DNA from: Caprimulgus europaeus
Taxonomy: Eukaryota; Chordata; Aves; Caprimulgiformes; Caprimulgidae
Reading direction: 5' to 3'
NCBI GenBank assembly: GCA_907165065.1
Contig: OU015523.1
Span: 118,632,246-118,696,245 of the forward strand
Length of the DNA stretch: 64,000 bases
A program made the translations under genes and the position numbers. This document shows, one piece after another, positions 24,893-36,900 of the stretch (positions are counted from its first letter, which is position 1; each line of letters begins with the position of its first letter). A model generated the notes under the pieces. That model was not told the DNA's origin. It saw only the letters and a program-made list of their open reading frames with translations, and ran no database searches.

Positions 24893-25025
24893 AATGTTTT
24901 AACTAGGTACCAAAACCAAGAAAAAAAAATAAACCAAATATTTTCTTTTCAGAAACATAGTCAGTTGATGTTATGGAAAGTTCTACTTCCCTCTATTGCA
25001 CCAAGAAAGAAAAAAGTACATTTAG
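24893..25025 (+). repeat. Direct duplication, copy 2 (133 bp)
   Basis: Near-identical to 23611-23744; the copies start 1282 bases apart. It follows an AAATAAAG-type simple repeat (24755-24793) and a G-rich tract (24799-24812). Just after it is a short tandem of TCTATAAGTAAAG-like units (about 25031-25058). The identity implies a recent event, gene conversion or an assembly artefact. Confidence 0.97.
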
Positions 25026-27639
25026 ATGTGTCTATAAGTAAAGGTCTATAAGTAAAGTCTAGAAGCTCTTAACTTTTACTGGCTAGGGATGAAAAATAAA
25101 TTTCCTCTTCCTTAAAGACAGCTGATTTCTTTACACTAATGTATGCCACCTTTCATCCTAGTTACAAATACACATCTCAGTTTCTGTGAGGCAGATGATA
25201 TAGGGACCACAGGACACGTGAACAGACGTTGTCTCCTCTAGGATGAGGTATGCTGTATATTTAGTAGTGCAGTGAGGTTTGGTTTTACTCCAAAAAACAG
25301 GGTTAGTGGATGGTCAGGACCACACATTTGCTCTACAGGGGACTTTACCTAATGTGATTTAAAATAAATGAACTAAACCCCCTCTATTTTTAAAAAATTG
25401 TATAATGGAATTGACAACTGACCCAGCACCACAGATTACAGTTATAATTAACAGGAGACTTTTCTGAAAAATGTCTGTGGTACCTTGGGGAACAATGTAG
25501 GTCACAGCATCAATTAAAAACAGAACAACCTCTTCATCACCTCTATAACACTTAACCCCAAAATATTTTTGTTGCTTTAAATTAAACAACCCGTGCTGCA
25601 TTACATCACGGGAATGAAAAAAAAAAAAAATAAAATCAAGAATTACTAGTTTAAAAACTCATTTCAAGCTCCAGCAGTCACTTTACCCCTTAAAACTGGA
25701 TGCCCACATGGGCAAGCAATACAGAATACTGGTTACCACTATTTTCCTCAGCTTTGTTGAGCAAAACTACTATCCCTGTATTCTGGGTTTTTTACATTAT
25801 ATTGATATTAGAACTCTGCAGGAAAGTATGTGAGAGCTATTTAATTGAGGATTAAAAACAGCAGTTACCTTTGGTGCTGATTGCAAAGGAGATGTAAGAT
25901 TGTTTAAGACTCTAGGGTTCAGTTTTGGTAACTGGAAATTCTAGGGAACACTCTTCTATGCAGGAAAGTAGAATATAGAAATACATTGCTTCAGATAAAA
26001 CGTGTCTGCAGGGGCCACTACAGACAGTTTACTTAATTACTCTTCTAATATTGTAAACAATATCAATGATGACTGTTAACAGAAGCCACCCAACAATTTA
26101 AGGACTTTTCCAGAATTTTCAGAATTGCCCACAAATAGTGTCCTTTTTTAATATCAATAAATTCCTGTTTCTCAACAACAAAGAAAATAGAATTCTCAAA
26201 CCAGAATAAAATTCTTTTATAACAAAGCCTCTCAAATGTTTTATGCCTCTGTAAGTGTTTGTTCATCTAGAAACAGTGGGCAATATCTTGGGTTCATTTA
26301 AGTCTTTTGAATATTTATCATTTACTTGATGGGAGGGAAAGCAAATTCTTCTGCTCAGATTGTAAGGTTGGAAGGTCGACTACAAAGTGCTGATAAGCTG
26401 GACTGCCTGAGCAATATCTGACAAAGTCCATAAGAGAGACCACCAGGGAACATCAACTGACACCATAACAAAAGGGAAAATAAACTTGTAAAGTACACCT
26501 CCAACTCTTCTACTACTCATGAATTATCATAAATAATTAAAAGGTACTGCAGGCAAAATCAGACCTCCTGATACCTGTGCAATATTTTCAGCACAAAAAT
26601 TCTTCACAGATAAATGTGTGAATTTGTAATTATAGGGGTATAGAGGCAAGAGCAAAGACTCATTTCTGAAAACTTATCAGGGAAAAAAGCTAAATAGCTA
26701 ATTATTTAATAAATATGTCCCTGAGTACACAAAGGAAGTGGATCTGAACATTAGACAAATTCTACTTTAATACAATCAGGTTTTGAGACTTAATCTCTGC
26801 CTATGTTCTCTACTGCATTTTTCACATTACAGTAAGTAGTACAAGAGCTGAGTTCCCTTTTCCCAGTTAAAAAGTTAAAATTATGCAAAGAATGATAACT
26901 TCTAATTACTCCTATATCCACTGCTATAACATCTCAATGTTAATATTAAGGACTGGAATTAGCTTGTTGAAGTATTTCAGCAAATCCAAAATGAAAAAAA
27001 TTGAGTGGCCAAGCTTTGGAGAGTTCCCAGTCTGAGTGTAAAACAAGAGACAACAGACATAAACCATTTCTCCACAGTTCTCATCAGGATTTGACCAAAG
27101 TCACAGACACCTAATTACCTAGTCATTTAATTTTTTTAGATGTTAAGACAAAGACAGACTTCACTAGTGAATTGAACAAAAAACATTAAAATTATTTTTT
27201 TGAAAACATCACAATTGAACAATGGACCCTTCCATCCTTCCCTAACTGGAGAGAAGAGTCACTTTCTCCCAGTGAATGATATAGGGTAAGCAGAATAAGA
27301 ATAAGTTCAGGTCGTTTATTTTAGGTGCAAGTCAAAGCAGGGAGCGAGAAAACAAATGCTATAATGGGGTACAGCGGGGTGACAAAGCAAAGCTAATTTT
27401 AATCATACTTTATCATAATTAGAGCAGTGCATCTATAGACTTGTAGACTAGGGGTTCTAATTTTCTTCTTACTTCTAAATGTTCTGGAATGTAATTGTAT
27501 GAGAACATGTCATTCACCACCCTGAGAATATGTAATGGTTGTACAATAATGAATTAGTTATATGTAAAACAGAAAAAAGTCTAAAGTCTCTTCAGGCAGT
27601 ATGATGCTTCTCAAAGCAATTTTCAAGAAAAAAGAAAAT

Positions 27640-27745
27640 GTTATCTCTCTTTTACAGATAGGAAAATAAAGGCAAAGAGAATGAAGCAAGCTGCCCAACA
27701 TGACTTGAGACTAGTTCCAAATCAAGACTTAAATCAACATATCTG
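27640..27745 (+). mobile_element. MIR/CORE-SINE-like ancient SINE relic
   Basis: CTCTTTTACAGATAGGAAAA, GGCAAAGAGAATGAAGCAAG, CTGCCCAACATGACTTGAGA and the following bases track the order of the MIR/CORE-SINE core region (the 'ttttacagatgaggaaactgaggc...cttgcccaaggtcac' theme). It is very diverged, as expected of a SINE inactive since early amniotes. The family name is by eye only. Confidence 0.5.
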
Positions 27746-28372
27746 TAGTCTAGAATCTCATTTTAAAGACCACCTGATCTTCAACCAGTTACATAAAGTA
27801 TCACTGAGATGGCCAGCAGTCACAGAGCACTGAAACAACATCAAACTCTTTCAACCAAACCTTGCTGATAAATCAAAATTTATCTACTCTAGATTACAAA
27901 TCAACGAAGGAGAATTAATTCAGAAATCAATGATCTTGGAAGGATACAAACTTCATTCTTCACTTATATAGGCCAGGAGATGGCTGTACTGAGCTTTTTA
28001 TATGATCTGGTGTATTATGGAGTTTCAAAAAGAATAAGAAAAAAACCCATATCTCCAACAAAAGCACAACAAACTGAACCTAAGAAACTCATAATACATT
28101 GTGACTTTTTTTTTTTTCCCCTGGGACATTAATAAAAGAAGTGTGGATTACAAAGAATACAGATGTCACTTATTTTTTGTGAGAAGCCTCTTCAGGTAGA
28201 GCGCCCAACAGTGAAATTTCAAAAGGTAGCTGTATGTAGCATGCCTTCTAGCTTCTGCATAGGGTCTGATTGATTCATGGTTGCATTAGAATGTAGGCAG
28301 CAAATCTCAGGCCAAGGAAAATGTAAAATGAGAAAAGCAATGCCAGCCTCCATTGATCAATGGGATGGAAGT
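27746..28372. other. Unique spacer
   Basis: AT-rich DNA with a T run at 28107-28118. No gene or repeat is recognised. Confidence 0.55.
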
Positions 28373-28609
28373 ATCATAGAATCATAGAATGACTTGGGTT
28401 GGAAAGGACCTGAAAAGGACCTAGTTCCAGCCCCACTGCCATGGACAGGGTTGCCAGCCACTAGATCAGGCTGTCCAGGGCCCCATCTAACCTGGTCTTT
28501 ATTCTTCCAGGGATTGGGCATCCACAACTTCCCTGGGCAACCTGTTCCAGTGCCTCACCACCCTCTGGGTGAAAAATTTCCTCTTAATATCTAACGTAAA
28601 CCTCCCCTC
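28373..28609 (-). mobile_element. CR1: CR1 LINE 3' fragment, antisense
   Basis: The left edge is ATCATAGAATCATAGAATG, then ACTTGGGTTGGAAAGGACCT, GCCAGCCACTAGATCAGGCT and AACTTCCCTGGGCAACCTGT, up to AATATCTAACGTAAACC. This is a typical CR1 3' untranslated region plus the last coding bases in reverse. The 66-codon frame across it is repeat-derived. Confidence 0.95.
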
Positions 28610-28900
28610 TAAGTAAAAAGTAAGTAAACGCTCTCATTAGACCAAGTAATACAGCTCTACTTTTCTTCATTTGAACTAGTGGCTGGGGAAGAAGGAGATA
28701 AACTGCATTAGTTATATGAGTTGAATCTCCCTCATCTATATCATGCAATCCCCATTCCTATGTTGAAGACGTTTTTGCTGACTCTGTTGGAGCAAAGAAC
28801 AGGCATCTAAAAGATTCAGGATTTGAGGCAGGGAGTATCATCAGATCTTTGAGGTTAGCCTAATGTACTGCAGCACATAACACTGACAACAGTAACTTGT
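28610..28900. other. Spacer between young CR1 and ancient LINE
   Basis: No recognised feature. It may belong to the very old LINE that follows, but similarity cannot be seen by eye. Confidence 0.4.
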
Positions 28901-30160
28901 CTTAAACTAAAGTGTATGTATCTGTTTCAAAAAAGCATCTAAATCCAGAAAACATAATGAGACTGAGATCTACCACTTCCCTTGATAGTTTGTCCTATAT
29001 TCTCACCGCTAAAAATGTCTGCCCAGTGTTTGTTTGCTTTCACCCTGGTACGTATTCTGCTTTTCTCTGCCACTCTGAAGAATCCACTTATTCCCAGTCT
29101 CCCCACAGGAATACATTGTCATTAAGTCACGTCTCTCTCTGGAAGAATTTTTCTCCACTCTAGTCTCTTTTCTCTCTCTTTATACATATTTAATACCTTT
29201 TAAAAGTATAGACTCCAAGGCACGACATTTCCCTAACCTCACTGTTGCACGTACCACCTCCTTATTCTTAACTTTTAGTCTTTTTACAATCAAAGTTCAG
29301 GGTACAAGCCCTGCTGAGTTGTCTATTCTTTCCTCTGGAACATTCTTAGAGTCGTTTATTTCCACTGTAGGGGTTCTCTCTGTGTTTGTATGGCTGGCAT
29401 TACTTTCTTCTGGCTATGTAACACGTCTCTTCTAGGTTATAATAATTTTTTTTGAGTGGCCTCTGTTTACCAGGCTGGACTGTAACTGGATTGCTCTGTC
29501 TGACTACTGTGTCCCCTTTTTCCCTACTTTTTCAATCTTTGCATCATCTGCAAATTTTGCCATTCAAGAATTCATGCTGCCTTCCAAATGATTTGTGAAA
29601 ATATTGAAACTTGTCATCTCCATCCAATTCTAAATCATGGAAGACTATCCCTCAAAATTTCTGTGTAAGGGTAATTTCTCACTGACTAGTACTTTGAGAT
29701 GTCAGTCTTTAAGGAATATTATTTTGATAAAGTATACTGTTATTTATTTATACCAGATACAATATAAAATTAAATCAAATGCCCTACAAAGCTTAAACAA
29801 CACCTAGGACCACTAATCAAGCAAATTCACATTCTGAAATGAAGTTTATCTGACATAATTGCTATGCTTTAAAACTATGCTGACTACCATTAATTTATTC
29901 CTATCATTAATTTATGCTTATGCTTGTTTCCTTAGGTAAATCCTCATTAAAGTTTCCAGTATTTTTTCCAGGGCTAACCTGTTCTGCAGCATTATCTGAA
30001 AAAAAAAAGAAAAAGAAAAAGATAAAAATAATAGCGTGATACTCACACTCCACCTCTCTAGAATTTAAAAAATATTCCAACAGATCTCTTTAGCCTCCTT
30101 TTTTTAAGGCTCTTAGGTGAACATTATCAAGTAATGAGCCTTCTGCTTTATTTATTTTGT
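28900..30160 (-). mobile_element. Heavily decayed ancient CR1-clade LINE, antisense
   Basis: A 1.2-kb stretch keeps, in order, landmarks of an old LINE found across turtles and archosaurs, read in reverse. These are the 3' coding block (GATCTACCACTTCCCTTGAT), the reverse-transcriptase active site (TTTGCATCATCTGCAAATTT at about 29538-29557, whose complement encodes KFADDAK), a block related to TTTGTGAAAATATTGAA, the 'atcaaatgccctacaaa' block at 29775-29795, the 'actatgctgactaccatta' block near 29874-29893 and CCAGTATTTTTTCCAGGGCT near 29957-29976. Coding frames are destroyed and simple A-rich insertions (30000-30025) interrupt it. Ends are uncertain. Confidence 0.6.
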
Positions 30161-33100
30161 CCCTGGCAGATGTTGTTTAACATGCTTTTAAAGATTCAGT
30201 GCTGTTTGCATAGTAGGGACACTGGATCTCCTACCACCATATGGGCTTGTTAAGGAGCAAACAGCACTTCCCTCCTACTGCGTGCCACTCAGTATTGAAG
30301 AGGTAGCAGAGTTTTTGTTCATCTTTGCATGAATAAATGACACGATCAGTTAAACAGTGATTGACTAGCTTCATTTCTTCTTCTTTTCAGTGTTACAAAA
30401 TGCAGCAAAAATGAGTTATATGCATCCAAAATAAATCAAGAAATAAGCTTCATTAAACCTTTCTCAAAACCTTAGGAGGCAGAAACTGAATGTTCAGATA
30501 CATCGTCTAAGAGTTCTTATCCATTATACTTGCCACTGAATTCATCCTGGGTTGCCACCTTAAGCACTACATATTTTTAGCTCTTATATTTAGGAAAATT
30601 ACCTTGACATCCTAAGCCATTATAAATTGATGTCTAGCTGGCAGAAAGCTGTGCAAGGGTCACTCAGAATTGTCATCTGCCCTATTTATCCCAGTGTCTT
30701 GTTAACTCTGAAATCAAAGGATAGCAATTTGGACATCAACAATATATCACTTCAGACTACTTTTACCACAAATATCCCATTAGTGTGCATTATCCTGATA
30801 TCTTAAAGAGCCTTCTTTTCCTCCTGAGATTGCAAAGGACACAGCTGGCAAACAAGCAAAATATCGAGTTTCTCACACATCTATTATCATAATGGCAGGA
30901 GGTCATACACTGAAAACTGAGAAACTGAGAATACAAATGCAACATAAACTAAACAGAATATTTTGATAGCAGAAATGTATGGAGGTTAGTACCCCAGTGC
31001 AACAGAGTCACTGGCATTTTTGTTTGTCGTGGAGTTTTTTCTACTACTAGTTTAAAAGCCAACTCCTCTATCAGAAAAGGTCTTTGATGAAAATAAAAAA
31101 AATTTAAAACCACCAACCCAAACACCTTCAACAATGCTCTGGTCTGTAAGGCTTTTTGGGACCATGACGGTAGCATTATTCAAGATAAATATACTTAGTC
31201 TTCCTGTCCTATATTCCAGGTTGGTCCTGCCTGTTACACCTTGAGATCGATTGTATCTCTGCAAGGCCAACAGACAATAAACAGACATGATAAAGCTGAA
31301 ATTTTCCTGACCACATGACACATCTAATGTCTAGACATTAACATCTTAGTTATTTGACCATAAAGAATGTCTAGATCATGAAGAGAGACAATAATTTTAA
31401 GGGCATGATCCACCTCCATCTAAAGGAGACATACAAAATGGGTTAGAATTGCATTCAGGAAGAGTCTCTCCATCGACTACCATGACAATATCATTGACCT
31501 CCTCAAATATCAAAAGGCAGGTGAGACCAAATTATTTTCCTAATAGTCCAAATTGTTTTCAGTCTGATCAATATGTATCTGAGGCTTCTTATATGCCACA
31601 GCATCTTGGCAATTATTGCGGCATTGATGTAAATATTTTTTAACTTGAAACAGATGCTTTTGGGTCTAGGGGAGCATTGGTGAGAAAAATTGACAAAACT
31701 ATGAAGCAGTAATTTCCTTTCCTCACTTATTTCTCACAGCTAAATTCACTACTCTCACCTGTGTATTAGTCCATTCCATTTCAGGAAAAGGTCCCAGCTG
31801 AAGGCCTCTACCTGTGGGATTTTCTTCCTCTTGGCCTTTCTGGAAGTACATAGAGACATCTACTCAGGACATGTTCCAAACTCAGATTTTTCATTGTGTT
31901 TGCATATGATGCTCACTTATGTGTTTTTGCTTCCCAGGTTGTTGTTTGGGGGCTGGGGATTCATTTTTGATATAACTACTTTGGGAAATAATCTAGCATG
32001 CCATCTATTCCCTTCAAGCTATAAACTGGTGTTAAGACATGCTGAATTGCCCAGAGGCTTTTTAGGAAAAATGGTATTATATTGCATAATATTAAAATTG
32101 TGAGTGCCTATTATTGATTATAAATATCTATGGAATAGCTATTTATCCTTCAAGGGAGAACAAGCAAGGGATATATATTTTACAAGAATTAACACTGCAC
32201 TACTACAATTTAGTTTATTTTTAGTATGCAACATCTACCAACCTCAAGTAATTATTAGTAAATCAAGCAAAATGCTTTAAGGAATAAATAAACATTCTCT
32301 TGACAGTCCACTGCTTTCCAGCTAAAATTAGAAATAACCCTGTTGCTTCTAAATTTTAAAACCCACTCTAATTTTAACTATGAATTTGTGAAGACTTAAC
32401 AGTAGGAGAATATATATTTGCTTTTAATGAAGATCAGGCTTCATCTTTTTCTGAAACAGAAAAGCTGCAACGAATTCAGGCTCCCACCTAGGCATGTGTC
32501 AATGCCATGGTAGAAACACATGAGATCTTAACAAACAGCAACAATATGGAAGAGCCCTGTCAGTAAACGGGAGATTTATGTTGCAAGGATCACAGTTTTT
32601 AATAGCAAAACCATCATGTCTGTAGCTATGCATCCAACAGCCTTTTTTCTACAGAATGTTTAATACCTAAGGTACTAACAAGCATTTTTAGAAAGGTCTT
32701 ATTCATTATGATGCTTAGGCAATGCCTACCCTCACCTTGTAGTATATTACCTTGTTTCTATATTACTAACACAATCTTTTAAAAACAAAAAGGACAAAAA
32801 ACCCCCACTTTTTCACTCTTACCTGCAAGATTAAGTTTTTTTTAACAGCAAGCATAAAGCCACTATACTAACAAGTCATTCAAGGAAGTCTCATAACACT
32901 GTTAGTGTAAAGAATGGCTACTAATTGTCAAAAACCTCTGAGTAATTTTTTTTAATGTTAAATGTAGTTTAAGGAAAATGGACTTCTAGCTCCATATAAA
33001 AGGATTACTGCTGTCACACAAAGATATTCTTAGGAACTGAGGCTTATATTGATGCTGTCAAACTTCAAGCATTTAGATGTGTCAGCTAGAAGTAGAGTGC

Positions 33101-33615
33101 TTTGAGACATGGGAAACCCCTGAGAATGGTCCAGGGCTTAAATGCACTGAGTCAGTCTTTGGAGGATGTATTCCCACTTCAGTGAAGTGGGATGAACTGA
33201 GGTCTGAATATTCAGTTGAGCTCATACAGACAGGATTTCTTTTTTTATTATTTTTTTTTAACAAGGCAAAATTTGGAGGAACTTCTTTTAAAGTGGAATG
33301 AATGGCTGTGGATTCCCATACATCACAACTAAGCTTAGCAGGAGTGACTGTGAGGCAGTAAAGGGTCAAGTCCAACAGGGCCTGATGCATTTTGACCATA
33401 GCAAGCTTTTGTATATATATAGTTTTGTTTGTGGATTTGGTTCTGGAGACTTTTGAAAAAAAACCATGTGGAGTTTATTCATAAACACATAGAAGAAATG
33501 CTCACTGCTCTGTTAAGAGAAAAATGCAAAAATACAGAATAAAGAACATCTATTTGGAGATCATTAACTAAGGAGGAGCCAAGAATGGCGTTGCAAAAAG
33601 GTCTTCCTTCAAAAT
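30161..33615. other. Unique non-coding DNA
   Basis: No supported gene, RNA or mobile element. The largest open frames (30949-31321 minus, 31831-32103 plus, 33082-33399 minus) are about 75-105 codons, unrecognised, and often overlap on both strands. The left part may contain further remains of the ancient LINE. Confidence 0.5.
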
Positions 33616-33930
33616 ATGAATGATTCCTGTGTATAAGGACATGAGTTACAGCTATCGTGCTGTAATCACTAATGATGAGACTCCAGCAGAACTGTATCAT
33701 TTTGGGGATGCTGTGTTTTAAGATAGGTACTGAAAAAGCCAAAGGAAATCTACAGGAGAGGAAAAAGAGTGATGAAGGTTCAGAATTCAAAACCTAGGAA
33801 AGACTGAAAACAGGATATTATATGGGGACAGTGATCAGTTTTCTCCACTGAGGACAGAATGCAGAGAAATCATCCTAAATTTGCTGCTGTGAAAAAAGCC
33901 TCTAACTGCTGAAGCATTGAAACAAATCCT
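33616..33930 (+). mobile_element. Ancient CR1-clade LINE relic, sense
   Basis: GGGGATGCTGTGTTTTAAGA, AAAGAGTGATGAAGGTTCAG, CCTAGGAAAGACTGAAAACA and GGGGACAGTGATCAGTTTTC followed by TCCACTGAGGACAGAATGCA keep the order of an old CR1-type ORF2 C-terminal region and 3' end ('gtgatcaattgttctccatgtccactga' theme). No frame is preserved. Diverged by eye, so probably as old as the 28.9-30.2 kb LINE. Confidence 0.5.
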
Positions 33931-36900
33931 TTCCAGTCTTACATGCTATGATTCATAGCTTTTATCCATGGGAAGTTTATTCCTTAGAAATTTCAGCAAT
34001 TTTAATTGGGAACCAGATGTTTAATAGCCATCTAACAGCAAAGGGCAGATTCCTTTCTGATAATTATATATATATATATATATATATAAATATACACGTA
34101 TATATATATAAAAACTTGCTTTCAAAGTAAGATTGTACAAATGGCACTAAGTGGACATATAATCTAGAAATGTAATTCTCTTTGTAGAAACAGGCTTTTG
34201 AATGAAGTCTAATCAAATGCAAGGTAGCATTTATGAACAGCATGCTTCATAAGCATCATACTGTATGTTACAAATGTGACAACCCTAAAGGTGAGATTGA
34301 CCCAAATAGAATTGCCTTGTGTCATGAGATGCACTGAGGTATCACTTCGTCTCCAGCTGCTGCTTCAGAAGGATAGGGGTTTCCTTCTGTCATTTCTGAA
34401 AGCCACATGCACATCTCAGATCTTGCAGGATGTATAAAATAACACTAGATATCTATCTTTGACAACTGAATTTCACCCCAAAAGGTTGTCTTTTTGTTTT
34501 GTTAAGGAGGTCTTTTATTTGCTAACAGGCATTTTCATTGATACTTGTTATTATTGAGTATAAATATATAGTTTAAATAAAAAGTTTTGGGGCTTACTGC
34601 AGAGAAAATCTAAATTTCCTCCTCTTTAATGAAAACAAAAAGTAAGTTTCAGGCTACCTTAAATATTATGAACTACCATGACAGTTGTGAATCCTCGGGA
34701 GACCTCACTTTTAAAAATCCAGTCAAAGTTTTACACAAGACCTACAAACAAGTTTCAATGTCCAAGAACTCCACTTTTAGAAGGATTTAAATAAACCTAT
34801 AGATGGACCATTTTCTAGGAAAGCCTTGTTAATCTGTGGATTAAGGAAGGGTCAATTTAGTGCCATGGGGAAAAAAAAAAGGGCACATATTATATACTGG
34901 GAAGTCCCTTGATTCAACAGAAATTACCTTCATAGAAGAAAATAATACAGTATAAAACAATGAGTCAGTCACACAAAGAAAAATGAGGAAAATAAAGTTT
35001 TCTGGTTTAAAAAAGAGTCTTCAAAAGGTAAAGAAGCTGTCATTAAAATCTCACGGGACTGCTAAATTTCTGTTAATCCTGTGTAGAGGGCATTGAAGTA
35101 CGGCTATGCCAAGTATCACAGGTAATAAAATATGAACGTAGGGAGAAGAGATGTGTAAAGAAAATTGTGATAGTGTTTTTAAATAAAGCAATGAAAAACT
35201 GTTGCACTTACAGGAACTTCAATATACTGAACAGTATCTGTGAGCACAGTGCTAAGTCTGTTCCTTATGCCGATGATGTAAATACGAGATTAATTCTGCA
35301 GAGTTTGCACATATGCAATTACTAGTCACTAAAATTGTCATTTACATTGAGGTGATGAACTTCTGTGACAAATAATCACTTTTAAACTAAAAATTTCAAT
35401 TATGTCAGACAATGAGGGGAAGACAAGTTTTAATGAAAAGCTCAAAAATATATAGGAGGCTACAATTTCCTTTTAAAATTTGAGTCATTCTTCTTACCAA
35501 CTTACAATAGAATAATAAACAGTTGATAGCACACTGGCAATAAGTCAAAAAATACTTTTAAAACAGGCTTGTGAATGAAATGAAAATTCAGGAGCAGCAG
35601 ATGGGTTTAACTGCTGTTAAATGTGGAGTGGTTTCCAAGAACATGTTGTATGTAATAATAAATAGCCACAGACATAAAGTTTCCCCAGTAGTTTAACTCC
35701 TGAGCATACAAGCTAAGTGAGAGCTTTCGAGCTTTGGCTCACTGCAACTTCCTTACATTTTACCCTTGTCTACAGCAGAAAAAATGCTTTTTATTGACAA
35801 TATGTGTCAGCAATGGGTGCAATTAAAGCAGCACTGAGCACAGTTTCACAAGCAAGCAGGTTTGACATGGGCTTTCTGAAACAAGAATCATTCTTGGCTG
35901 TGCTTGCAGGTTAATCACATTCAGCACCAGCGTATTCATTGTCAGCAGTGGATAATTATGCTGGTGTACACAATGCCTCGGTTTGTGCATATGTTTTACA
36001 TAATAACCATGTTATGAATTGCCTCCTCTTCTAATTCTTGATCTGGATGTGGGAATTGAGATGGTGTGCTGCATCACACCGTCCCAATTCCTGCAATCAA
36101 GCTCTGGCTGCCTCCATGTCTCATCCTGCTGGTTTGAAGAAAAAGTCCCAAAGGCCCAGGAAAACAGGCAGCAACTTGGCTGTTTGTACTTAAAACAGTT
36201 CTGACTTCATCTCTTAATGCACCAAAAAATGGCTTTGTCAAGTGGCAACTATGACTAAGTTAGTTTCTATACTTGTTAATGTATATCACTGATACAAATA
36301 TTTGTGACATGGAATAAAACTGGAATTTATAAAACCATACCATAATGCACAGAGGCACAGACAAAGAAGGGTTCAAAAGAATGACCACAACTGACAAAAA
36401 AAAAAAAAATACACTGGGATCGAAACCCAGAAAAAAAAAAATCATTGCTTTTATCTGCTGTTAAGCCAATTGCTTCTGTGAAAACAAAGGGTTTGTGAGG
36501 AACTGTGGAAAAGAGCATGGCTGGGTCCAAAGGAGTCTCTGGAGTTCAATGCAGATCTATGTTTTAATATATGTACCTGCCTGCATACATGCATCAAAGC
36601 TGAGTGTGGTTAGTGAGTATATAGTATCAGTATCTATTTAATACTCTCTTGGATGAGCTGGAGGGAATGGAAGAATTAATGGAATAAGTGAAAGAAAAGA
36701 AAGGTGAGGAACCAAGTAAAAGAACTGTATCAAAGACCAGAGATGTCAGATATTTGTGTGGGTTACCAAGCAGATGCTTGGTCTGTTGCCAGCCTATTAC
36801 TTTTCACTGCTACTCTAGAAAATAATGTTTTTTTAAACTGTCATCCCCTAAATCACCTTTTTTTTTCTAATTAATTATCTCCATATAAACAAATATTGAG

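Larger units (their letters stand above)
22561..27639. other. Unique DNA containing a local duplication
   Basis: About 5 kb without recognised mobile elements or genes. A TA run occurs at 22857-22871. The notable structure is the 134-base direct duplication listed separately. Open frames (24408-24596 plus, 25359-25601 minus, 26063-26266 minus) are short and unrecognised. Confidence 0.55.
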
